Shown piece after piece: positions 7,308-14,989 of a DNA stretch of 44,609 bases. The notes beneath the pieces are model-generated. The model was given only the letters and a program-made list of their open reading frames with translations, was not told the DNA's origin and did not search any database. The stretch is from Candidatus Hodarchaeota archaeon (GTDB taxonomy: Archaea > Asgardarchaeota > Heimdallarchaeia > Hodarchaeales > Hodarchaeaceae). Position numbers and translations under genes: made by a program. The stretch is from positions 1 to 44,609 of the forward strand of contig JAEOTM010000113.1 of the NCBI GenBank assembly GCA_016839815.1, given 5' to 3'. Positions within the stretch are counted from its first letter, which is position 1. Every line of letters begins with the position of its first letter.

Positions 7308-8732
7308 CTTCTGTCAATCTGTCTACTAATTGCGATTCTTATTCCTGTTTCAGCACACACAGGTAACCGCAAACTCACTCCAACGTTACCTTTGGCTGAC
7401 ATTACTACTTTCCCTACCGTTTTAGCTGTTCCGACGCTTAACATCAGATTTTCATTCATTTCTATATTTTGAACAGTACTTTGAGATTCGCTTCCTACTA
7501 CTCGTTCCATTAAATGTGATTCAAATTCTAAGGTATCCCAGCTTGGAGGTAAAGACTCAGAATATCCAACAACATGGCCTACTAACATATCACTTTTTGT
7601 GAGTGCAGGATCAAGATTAGTTCCGATTCCGATTAAACCCCCTGGATGAGCTGTCTCCAGTTCTCCGAACCCAGAACGTAAGCTCACGACCTTTGTATTA
7701 AGAAATTTGTATCTATTTCCTCTCCTCACTCCAGGTCGAATCTGGATATCGTCTCCTACAGAGAATTTTCCTTGTATAATACTACCACCCACAACTCCAC
7801 CTTTTAATTTCTCTGGGGATTGGCCAGGTTTATTTACATCGAATGATCTTGCCACCAGCATTTGAGGTGGAAGATCAGCATCACGAGGAGGAGTAGGTAA
7901 ATTTTCCTCAATGCTTTGTATTAATAAATCAATATTAGAATGATGAACTGCGCTAATCGGGATAACTGGCGATTTTTTTGCTGATGTTGTCGAAATGAAC
8001 TTCTTAAGATCTTTGAAATTAGCAACAGCATCTTTTTCAGATACTAGTTCGATTTTATTTTGACAAACGATAACTTTTTCCATTCCGATGATATCCATGG
8101 CGGCTAAATGTTCACGGGTCTGAGGCATCGGTACTCGTTCATTTGTAGCTACTACTAGTATAGCTCCATCCATAATACTTGCACCAGAAAGCATTGTAGC
8201 CATTAAAACTTCGTGGCCAGGGGCATCAACAAAAGCTACACGTCTTAATAGTACGGTTTCTTTCTCACAATTGGGACATTCTTTTTTAGTTGTGTATTTT
8301 TTTGGTGCTTCACACTTTGGGCATTCACGAAATTCTGTTTCCGCATATCCAAGTCGGATAGAAATACCTCTACGTATTTCTTCGCTATGAGTATCAGGAA
8401 ATTTCCCTGTAAGCGCTTGAGTTAAGGTAGATTTTCCATGATCAACATGTCCAATCATACCCAAGCTAATTTCAGCCTGATTGGGAATCCCAGTAACTTT
8501 TTTTGCTTTTACAGAAGATTTTTTTGAGGTTTTGGTCGTTTTCTTCTTAGTAGATTTTGCTGCAGTAGTAGTTTTCTTTGTAGTAGTTTTCTTACTTTTT
8601 GCCGCGGTCTTTTTTGTTGTTTTTTTTTGTAGTGGATTTTGATGATTTTGTTGACTTTGTTGATTTTACCTCTTCTGTTTCTGAAGACGTAGATTTTTTC
8701 TTAGTTGATGTTTTTTTCTTTCGCGGCGACAT
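7250..8732 (-). CDS. Translation initiation factor aIF2 subunit gamma, with a Lys/Thr-rich N-terminal tail in a shifted frame
   Basis: The GTPase core brings initiator tRNA to the ribosome. It has G1 GHVDHGKST, switch 1 TDTHSEEIRRGIS (here PDTHSEEIRRGIS), a zinc knuckle CPKC...CPNC, G3 DAPGH and G4 QNKIE, followed by two beta-barrel domains. The frame containing this core has no ATG, GTG or TTG before the first strand (PNQAEISL). An ATG at 8730-8732 with a good ribosome-binding site (GAGGAT) opens a Lys/Ser/Thr-rich frame. Removing one base of the A9 run (T9 at 8620-8628 on the plus strand) joins both into one 493-residue protein, with the same composition on both sides. A homopolymer sequencing error is the simplest reading; programmed slippage is the alternative. 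Confidence 0.9.
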
Positions 8733-8752
8733 AAGAATCCTCGAAATATAGT

Positions 8753-9127
8753 TTAAAGTAATTCCTCTATTGGGCTACTGCCTCTTTCAGTGATTTTCAA
8801 ATTAATTTGAAATATATCTTCACTAATCAGAGAACCCCGAACACGTTTTCTTCTTCTCCGTCCTTTCCTTTTTGGTTTATATCCAACTCCACGATGGCCA
8901 ATAAGTATCCGCTTTGGCATAGCCCCATCTACACCAGGAGCCATTGGAAAACCTGAATGATCAGAACCACCAGTGATTTTAAATTTATATCCTTCAAAAC
9001 CAATAGTTGAACCCTCAAGCTCGTCACCAACCGACATTCCGATTAATGGACGAGTCATAGCGTCCTCATCTATTTCTTTCTTGTAGCTCTGTTTCTCATC
9101 CGCTAAATTTAATTGAAATCGAACCAT
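8753..9127 (-). CDS. rps6e: Small ribosomal subunit protein eS6
   Basis: The 124-residue protein shows the eS6 core: RPLIGMSVGDELEG, then YKFKITGGSDHSGFPMAPGVDG, then HRGVGYKPKRKGRRRRKRVRG. This matches the archaeal short form. It lies directly upstream of the aIF2-gamma tail start (20 bases), the usual archaeal order eS6-aIF2-gamma. The final acidic residues (SPIEELL) are normal for archaeal forms. The ATG at 9125-9127 is preceded about 20 bases upstream by a TATA-like AATTTAAAAAGG, which would give an almost leaderless transcript. Confidence 0.95.
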   Translation of the reverse strand: MVRFQLNLADEKQSYKKEIDEDAMTRPLIGMSVGDELEGSTIGFEGYKFKITGGSDHSGFPMAPGVDGAMPKRILIGHRGVGYKPKRKGRRRRKRVRGSLISEDIFQINLKITERGSSPIEELL

Positions 9128-9165
9128 GTTCTCATCTCTAACCTTTTTAAATTACTACAAATGTG
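9128..9165 (-). promoter_or_regulatory. Probable TATA promoter of the eS6-aIF2-gamma-PIN operon
   Basis: Reading the minus strand towards the eS6 ATG, a TATA-box-like AATTTAAAAAGG (about 9145-9157) stands roughly 20-25 bases before the start codon. Archaeal initiation is normally about 25 bases after the box, so the message would have almost no leader. This is a by-eye call from sequence and spacing only. Confidence 0.4.
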
Positions 9166-9365
9166 TGAATTAATGGGCACGAGTAGTAATATCGTTAACA
9201 GGTCAATGGTGTCATTAGGTGTTCTTAAGATTCAGATTCTTATTTCTTGTTATGAAAGATTTTAAGTCTTTACCGAGGAGCTTTTCCTACTGGGTTAGTT
9301 TGCTTGAGAAGTATAAATGTTAAATCACACTTTCGGGCATGATTTGCTGATGATGTGAATGCTCA

Positions 9366-11168
9366 TTAGAAAGCCCAATACTTATTGACAGTTCGTCTTT
9401 TTATTTCTATTAAATCGTTCAAAGCATCCATTTCTGAACCAGAAAGAATTTTATCAGCTAATATCTTACGAGCATGATTTTCTGGAACATTGACCCAGAG
9501 CTCATCATCTTCTTTAACTTGCCTACCAGCTGTAGGTCCTTTAATTGCTACAGCCACTTGATTCCCTACTTCTGCTTTAGGTAAATTATCCCCACGATCT
9601 TGAATTTGTAATAGATGACCTATTACTTTATTATCACGATTGACTAGATCAACTTTGGGAGTTAAAATTCCAGAAAGAACTTCTACACCCACAATACAGG
9701 GTTTACATTGTCTGAAAATAAAAGGAAGTACCTTGATTTTACTGGGTCTTATGATATCTTTAAGAGCTTCTTCTTCAAGCTCTTGTTGAACTTTGTATTG
9801 ATATTCTTGGTATTCCTCGCTTAATTGATAGATAATATCACTTTGAAGAATAGGTATCCCCAGTCGATTACCTTCCTCCAGAGCATCTTCCAAGACAGTT
9901 GTTCTAAATGCAAGAATAATACCAAAGGTCCTATCTTTCTCTTTAGCTAGAGAAGCTTGATAAATATCCTTTTTTGTAACATCCCCAACAGCTGCAAAAC
10001 GTATTTGTATACTCGAGTCCCTTAAAAAGTTTACAAGCGCTTCTAATGAACCTAATGCATCAGCTTTGACAATGACTCCAGCATCATCTGTTTCCACTAA
10101 GATACTAGCTAATTCGTCCTCAATTCTTTGAATTGCTTCAACTTCAGTCTTTTCTGTGACTACATATAATGAAGAACCTGCGATTGCATCCTCAAGTTCA
10201 GGAGCTACGATTTTAACTCCTATTGCAGCTATAGCTTCATCAACATTTTCAAATTTGTTCCGTGGGTCTCGTATTTCATCTAGATCTTTTGGAAGTAGAA
10301 GTGCTCGAACTTTTGTGGATATCACACCATTTTTACCAGCAAGTACTACTTGCGAACTATTACGAATTATCCCATCAAATAGGATTACATCAAGAGTGGT
10401 ACCGAGGCCTACTTCTTTTTTGACTTCTAATACTACTCCTTTTCCACTATCGAGATGAAGAGCTAGCTGGGTTTTTAGATATTGTTCGGTTAAGGTAGCT
10501 AAAACAAGAAATAATTCAGGTATACCTTCTCCTGTAACTGCGGATGTTGGAATGATCGCTATTTTCTTTGCAAAGTTCTTAATCTTGTCATACCTTTCAG
10601 GTTCTAACTTAAAATGGCTTAACTCACTCATAATTTCGTAGATGACTGATTGAAGAGCATCCTGGGTGCTTTTCGATTGTTTTTTCAGTGATTGAGCCAA
10701 AGATAATTTTGGATAACTCCGCCAACCAGGTAATCTATCAATTTTATTAGCAGCAATCAGAAAAGGGACTTTATTCCGAACTAGAATCCGTAAAGATTCC
10801 ACTGTCTGAGGTTGGATTCCCCTACGAACGTCTATTACAAGGATTGAAAAATTAGCCGTACTTGCTCCTCTCGATCTCAAATTCATAAAGGCAGCGTGAC
10901 CTGGTGTATCAATAATAAGAATTCCAGGAATATTAAGACTCTTTTTGCCATCTTCCAATAGTTTACCACATAATGCAGTAACAGTATCAATTGGAAAAAA
11001 ACTTGCGCCAATATGCTGGGTTATCCCTCCAGTTTCTCGCGCCTGTACAGCTGTTCCCCTTACTTTATCAAGCAGACTCGTCTTCCCAGAATCAACATGC
11101 CCTAAAATTACCGTAATTGGACTCCTCATCACTTCTTCAGAGTTGTTTTCTTCTGCCAATATAGTCAC
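9366..11168 (-). CDS. Translation initiation factor aIF5B (IF2/eIF5B family)
   Basis: The 600-residue GTPase promotes subunit joining in initiation. It begins almost directly with the G domain: G1 GHVDSGKTS, switch 1 GGITQHIGAS, G3 DTPGHAAF, G4 NKIDRL and the archaeal insert before G5 TSAVTGEG. Domain II (about 240-350), domain III and the C-terminal barrel (QCKPCIVGVEVLSG, then VAVAIKGPTAGRQV) follow. Its length is normal for archaea and it has no intein, which is common at this locus in some euryarchaea. The start is GTG at 11166-11168. Its promoter probably lies in the divergent region shared with SRP19. Confidence 0.95.
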   Translation of the reverse strand: MTILAEENNSEEVMRSPITVILGHVDSGKTSLLDKVRGTAVQARETGGITQHIGASFFPIDTVTALCGKLLEDGKKSLNIPGILIIDTPGHAAFMNLRSRGASTANFSILVIDVRRGIQPQTVESLRILVRNKVPFLIAANKIDRLPGWRSYPKLSLAQSLKKQSKSTQDALQSVIYEIMSELSHFKLEPERYDKIKNFAKKIAIIPTSAVTGEGIPELFLVLATLTEQYLKTQLALHLDSGKGVVLEVKKEVGLGTTLDVILFDGIIRNSSQVVLAGKNGVISTKVRALLLPKDLDEIRDPRNKFENVDEAIAAIGVKIVAPELEDAIAGSSLYVVTEKTEVEAIQRIEDELASILVETDDAGVIVKADALGSLEALVNFLRDSSIQIRFAAVGDVTKKDIYQASLAKEKDRTFGIILAFRTTVLEDALEEGNRLGIPILQSDIIYQLSEEYQEYQYKVQQELEEEALKDIIRPSKIKVLPFIFRQCKPCIVGVEVLSGILTPKVDLVNRDNKVIGHLLQIQDRGDNLPKAEVGNQVAVAIKGPTAGRQVKEDDELWVNVPENHARKILADKILSGSEMDALNDLIEIKRRTVNKYWAF

Positions 11169-11242
11169 TCCAGTGCTATTTTTTCCCTTAGAAATCTCTT
11201 ATTGACTTAATCAGAGGAAATGACTGATGATCAAGTTTGAAC

Positions 11243-11258
11243 CTTAATTTAAATTAAG
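11243..11258. promoter_or_regulatory. 16-bp perfect AT palindrome in the aIF5B/SRP19 divergent region
   Basis: CTTAATTTAAATTAAG is its own reverse complement and contains a TATA-like core readable in both directions. It lies 75 bases upstream of the aIF5B start and about 184 bases upstream of SRP19. It could act as a promoter for aIF5B or bind a dimeric regulator. AT-rich palindromes also occur by chance in DNA of this composition. Confidence 0.35.
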
Positions 11259-11441
11259 ATTAGATTGATAAACTTCTGTCTTTCTCAATTTCGTTAATAA
11301 ATACTAAATCGAGAAGCTTACAGGTCATGAAACAAAAAATGCTTACACATTGAATTACTTACCGTTGATAGAAAGCTAAAATTTATGACCGAATATGTAG
11401 AGACTCGATTCAAGTAAAAACAACACGGAGAATGTAAATCT

Positions 11442-11852
11442 TTGCGTAGGGACCATACACATTACTTTATTTACCCAGAATATTTTGATAAATCTCTTAA
11501 ACGTAGCGAAGGTCGAAGATTACCCATTAACGCTTCACTAGAGAATCCATCTCTATTAGAAATTAGATTAGCAGCAGAAAAATTAGGCCTTGATTATGAA
11601 ATTCGTGAATCTGGAAGTTATCCGCGCCAATGGTGGAACCCAAAAGGTTTGATTCTCATAGAAAAAAAAGAATCAAAATTAAAGACAATTCGACAATTAG
11701 GTTATGAAATCGATAAAACTATTAAACCTGCTCTTGAGAAAAAGAGAAAAGAGGTTAAGGAAGCAAAGAAAAAGAAGGGTACTAAAATAAAATATAAATC
11801 TGTTAAAAAAACAGCAAGTCAATCTGAATTTCGTCCAAAAAGACGTAGATAG
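11442..11852 (+). CDS. srp19: Signal recognition particle 19 kDa protein (SRP19)
   Basis: The 136-residue protein carries the SRP19 core: FIYPEYFDKSLKRSEGRRLP (about 9-28), ENPSLLEIRLAAEKLGLDYEI, YPRQWWNPKG and LILIEKK. SRP19 binds 7S RNA and orders the binding of SRP54 in membrane targeting. The family core ends near residue 85. The remaining 50 residues form a Lys/Arg-rich tail (KKRKEVKEAKKKKG to FRPKRRR) that probably adds RNA contacts. The start is TTG; it fits the usual N-terminus and there is no in-frame ATG. Confidence 0.92.
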   Translation: MRRDHTHYFIYPEYFDKSLKRSEGRRLPINASLENPSLLEIRLAAEKLGLDYEIRESGSYPRQWWNPKGLILIEKKESKLKTIRQLGYEIDKTIKPALEKKRKEVKEAKKKKGTKIKYKSVKKTASQSEFRPKRRR

Positions 11853-11871
11853 CGGTATTAGAACGAATTGT

Positions 11872-11979
11872 GTGTTGTTACAAAGTGATTTAGGGGATGA
11901 AGCTCTAACCGAGTCTATTCTTCATCTAAGAAATATTCAAGGGTTAATCAATGATCAGATTTTGCCGGGGGAGGAATGA
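11872..11979 (+). CDS. Short ORF upstream of FtsJ, unknown
   Basis: A GTG at 11872 opens 35 codons ending in TGA directly before the ATG of FtsJ. The frame is open further upstream into SRP19 but offers no other start. The peptide is amphipathic (LTESILHLRNIQGLINDQI) and is followed by the strong ribosome-binding site GGGGGAGG that serves FtsJ. It could be a small protein, a leader peptide, or the tail of a broken gene. I do not recognise it, and it is too short for a firm call. Confidence 0.3.
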   Translation: MLLQSDLGDEALTESILHLRNIQGLINDQILPGEE

Positions 11980-12621
11980 ATGAGAAAAAAACGGGATGTT
12001 TATACGAAACGTGCAAAACAGGAAGGTCATCGAAGTCGTGCGTACTATAAACTTCAACAGATAGATAAGAAATACAAAATTTTTGATTCTAAGCAAATTG
12101 TTATTGATCTTTGTGGAGCTCCTGGTGGATTTTCACAAGTGGCTCGAGACAGCACAAATGGAAAAGCTTCTATAATCCTTGTAGATCTTGCTAGAATCAA
12201 AACTATATATGGAGTCAAAACTATAATAAAAGGGGATATATCTCATCAATCCACCGTATTCCAAATACAAGAAACCGTGGAAAAATATCACTCCCCCAGT
12301 CAGAAAATTGTAGTTCTCGCGGATTGTTCACCGAATGTTTCAGGGAACTGGCCAACTGATCATGCAATCCAAATATGGTTATCTGAAGTTGCTCTTGGAA
12401 TCTCTAACTATTTTTTAGCCAATAAATTTGTCACCAAGGTGTTTCAAGGAGAACTATCTTCACAATTCATTGGAAAAATTAAACATTTTTATGAGGAAGT
12501 AAAGATCTACAAACCTCCTACCTCTAGGAAAGCGAGTGCAGAAGTCTATATTATTGCACAGAAGAGGAGCAATCTAAAATTGGAATTATATGATATAAAT
12601 TCGCTCCTCGCTGATGAATGA
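11980..12621 (+). CDS. rRNA 2'-O-methyltransferase, FtsJ/RlmE family
   Basis: The 213-residue SAM-dependent enzyme has all four catalytic residues of the family: Lys24 (RAYYKL), Asp115 (LADCSPN), Lys153 (VTKVFQG) and Glu188 (KASAEVY). The SAM loop DLCGAPGGFSQ is at 43-53. RlmE/FtsJ enzymes methylate the ribose of a conserved 23S rRNA uridine in the A loop; related eukaryotic enzymes act on tRNA (Trm7). The DxSPN motif is typical of this group. A near-perfect ribosome-binding site lies 6 bases before the ATG. The stop overlaps the Trm1 start (ATGA), so the two are translationally coupled RNA-methylation genes. Confidence 0.93.
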   Translation: MRKKRDVYTKRAKQEGHRSRAYYKLQQIDKKYKIFDSKQIVIDLCGAPGGFSQVARDSTNGKASIILVDLARIKTIYGVKTIIKGDISHQSTVFQIQETVEKYHSPSQKIVVLADCSPNVSGNWPTDHAIQIWLSEVALGISNYFLANKFVTKVFQGELSSQFIGKIKHFYEEVKIYKPPTSRKASAEVYIIAQKRSNLKLELYDINSLLADE

Positions 12622-13817
12622 TATCTAATGTGATGCCAATGGATTTCACCACAACAATTGAAGGAGGGAGGGAGTATTTTATTCCTTCCCCTGTCATCAA
12701 TTCATCAGTTCCTAGGAAAGTAGATGAAGTGTTCTTTAATCCCTACCAGAAAGTTAACCGCGATCTTTCTGTGCTGGTTATAAGAGCTTTTTCTAATATA
12801 AATCGTAATGTGGATCTAAAGATTTGTGAACCATTCGGAGGAGTCGGTGTAAGAACATGTCGTTACGCTACTGAAGTTCCTTCCAGTAGGATTTATTATA
12901 ATGACGTAAATTCTAAAGCTGTCAAGATCACTAAGCGTAATATTTCTTCATTACCAGTGCAAATACAAGAAAAGATTAAGATTCAAAACAAAGAGTTCAC
13001 AGATTTCTTGAATTCACTATATCTAGAGCATCCAATTATGGATTTTGTGGATATTGATCCTTATGGTACTCCTATTCCCTATGTTCATAGATCTCTCAAA
13101 TTCGTCGCATTAAAGGGTCTACTAGCATTTACCGCCACTGATTTAGCAAGCTTATCTGGATTGTACCCACGAGCTATGTATGCAAAATACGGAATCGGAG
13201 TTTTTGAGAAACGGATCGGAAATATTCACGAACTTGCAGCTAGAATTTTAATTACAGGAATTCAACGAATAGGATTAATTCAGAACCAATCATTAATCCC
13301 AGTTTTTACATTCTATTATAGACATTTCATCCGGACATTTCTGATAAGAGTTCGTGGAGTGGATAAGGTTCTCGATCAAACAGGTTTTCTTCAAAGATGT
13401 CAGACGTGTAACACTATATCTCAGAGTTCGGTGAAATCAAAAGATAGGGGATGTTCCTCGTGTGGAAATAATCAACTCTGGAGAATAGGCCCCTTATACC
13501 TAGGAAAACTCCACGACGATTCATATCTGACTTCACTTATAGCAGATCCTCATATCAATGTTATCAATGGATCTAAAAGAATTTCAAGAATAATTAATCT
13601 AATAAACGAAGAAAATAAACCAAATATTCCTTGGTCTTATGATTTACAATCTGTAGCAAAAATTGTTAGCAGACCTATTCCCCCTATGGAGTCCATAATA
13701 GAAAAACTTAGTGATGCAGGCTATAAATGTTATAAGACTCATTATTCAGGAACTTCTCTAAAAACAAATGCAGGATTTAATGACCTTTCAGCAATTCTTA
13801 TGGGGGCAAATGAATAA
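12618..13817 (+). CDS. trm1: tRNA (guanine26-N2)-dimethyltransferase Trm1
   Basis: The enzyme makes N2,N2-dimethylguanosine at tRNA position 26. The 399-residue sequence has the Trm1 N-terminus (EGGREYFIPSP, FFNPYQKVNRDLS), the SAM loop FGGVGVRT (73-80), the catalytic DIDPYGTP (145-152) and TATDLASLSGLYP. A C-terminal zinc site has CQTC (261-264) and CSSC (279-282), followed by WRIGPLYLGKLHD. The length is normal. It overlaps FtsJ by ATGA. The alternative start Met6 or Met8 would drop only a few residues. Confidence 0.95.
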   Translation: MISNVMPMDFTTTIEGGREYFIPSPVINSSVPRKVDEVFFNPYQKVNRDLSVLVIRAFSNINRNVDLKICEPFGGVGVRTCRYATEVPSSRIYYNDVNSKAVKITKRNISSLPVQIQEKIKIQNKEFTDFLNSLYLEHPIMDFVDIDPYGTPIPYVHRSLKFVALKGLLAFTATDLASLSGLYPRAMYAKYGIGVFEKRIGNIHELAARILITGIQRIGLIQNQSLIPVFTFYYRHFIRTFLIRVRGVDKVLDQTGFLQRCQTCNTISQSSVKSKDRGCSSCGNNQLWRIGPLYLGKLHDDSYLTSLIADPHINVINGSKRISRIINLINEENKPNIPWSYDLQSVAKIVSRPIPPMESIIEKLSDAGYKCYKTHYSGTSLKTNAGFNDLSAILMGANE

Positions 13818-13919
13818 TTCTTCTGAAAAAAGATTTATCCTGAAACCAAAAATCTCCATTCGGAAAAAGACTCATGTATAATTCATTTACAGGGTTGAAA
13901 TTGTATTCTTGAATCCATC

Positions 13920-14032
13920 AGGGACGTAGTCTAGCATGGTTTTAATTGTTTTCTGGAATAATACAGAATCAATGACTAGATGATTCTTGGTTTGGGACCA
14001 AGAGGTCGCGGGTTCGAATCCCGTCGTCCCTA
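13920..14032 (+). tRNA. tRNA-Pro (anticodon TGG) with a ~38-nt insertion in the D-loop
   Basis: The acceptor AGGGACG (13920-13926) pairs with CGTCCCT, with discriminator A at 14032. The anticodon stem CTTGG/CCAAG holds loop TTTGGGA (TGG). The T-arm is GCGGG-TTCGAAT-CCCGT. The D-arm begins GTCTAGCATGGTT and should continue with about ATGATT, as in other archaeal tRNA-Pro, but some 38 bases (about 13942-13979) separate the halves. The insert can fold into a hairpin (ATTG with CAAT, TTCTG with CAGAA). An intron at a non-canonical D-loop position is the likely reading. I could not place the exact bulge-helix-bulge cut sites. Confidence 0.85.
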
Positions 14033-14104
14033 CTTTTCTTATCTTTCTTGAGTATTTTTTTATCAAATTGGAGACCCTAACGGATCTTAGCATGGTTTGA
14101 CACA

Positions 14105-14974
14105 ATGAAAGCTTCAATGAAAGGAAAAATTTGCCTGATTACAGGTGCAAATCGCGGTATAGGAAAAATAACTGCTTTTGAATTAGCAAAATTAGAAGCT
14201 CATGTTATTATGGTCTGTCGGGATCTTGAAAAGGGTACAAAGGCACAAAAAGAGATTATGGAACAATCTGGCAATCCTGATATTGATCTTTATATTGTAG
14301 ATTTAGCTTCTCAGTCATCAATTAGGAAATTTGCCAGTAATTTTAGTAATAAGTATAAGGAATTACACGTATTAATTAATAATGCAGGTACGATTACAAA
14401 AAAATGGACACTTACAGAAGATGGTATTGAAAAAACATTTGCTGTCAATCATCTCGGCCCCTTTCTTTTAACTAACCTTCTTCTTGATTTATTGATTGCA
14501 GGATCACCTTCAAGAATTATTACAGTCAGTTCTGGTATGCATCATAAGGAAGCCATAAACTTTGATGATCTCCATTCCAGAGATAAATATGGAAACCTGA
14601 AGATGTATTCAATCTCAAAACTAGCCAATATTCAGTTCACTTATCATCTAAATCAACAATTGAAGAATTCAGGAAAAAAGAACGTTACGGTTAATGTTGT
14701 TCATCCAGGTTTCACACGAACTAAATTTGGGAGAAAAGGTCTTTCATTACTTCAGAACATTGGATTACGGCTCATTCACCCAATCATGGCAATCTCTCCT
14801 GAAAAAGGAGCAGAAACAACAATTTATTTGGCAAGTTCTCCTGAAGTACGAGAGATTAGTGGAGAATATTTTGTAAAAAAGAAAATCGCTCAATCCTCTC
14901 CAATTTCTTACAATCGTAAGGAACAAGAACGTTTATGGACTATCAGTGAACAGATGACTGGATTCACCTCTTAA
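14105..14974 (+). CDS. Short-chain dehydrogenase/reductase, retinol dehydrogenase-like
   Basis: The 289-residue classical SDR has the nucleotide-binding TGANRGIG (13-20), NNAG (92-95), catalytic Ser143 (VSSGMH), Tyr168 and Lys172 (YSISK). An Arg at the end of the second strand region (VCRDLEKG) suggests NADP(H). The pattern NHLGPFLLTNLLLDLL and the following SGMHHK..I.FDDL resemble animal retinol dehydrogenases and WWOX. The substrate cannot be read from sequence. Met5 is an alternative start. It lies shortly after tRNA-Pro and converges with the RPA-like gene. Confidence 0.88.
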   Translation: MKASMKGKICLITGANRGIGKITAFELAKLEAHVIMVCRDLEKGTKAQKEIMEQSGNPDIDLYIVDLASQSSIRKFASNFSNKYKELHVLINNAGTITKKWTLTEDGIEKTFAVNHLGPFLLTNLLLDLLIAGSPSRIITVSSGMHHKEAINFDDLHSRDKYGNLKMYSISKLANIQFTYHLNQQLKNSGKKNVTVNVVHPGFTRTKFGRKGLSLLQNIGLRLIHPIMAISPEKGAETTIYLASSPEVREISGEYFVKKKIAQSSPISYNRKEQERLWTISEQMTGFTS

Positions 14975-14989
14975 GACTCATCTAACAGT

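Noticed and set aside
8471..8732. Separate small Lys-rich gene upstream of aIF2-gamma
   Set aside because: The composition continues across the frame change into the aIF2-gamma frame, which itself lacks a start. A single interrupted gene explains both.
13887..14117. 76-codon minus-strand frame across tRNA-Pro
   Set aside because: It is the antisense of the tRNA gene; its GTTGFEPATSWSQT-like string is the known artefact of translated tRNA.
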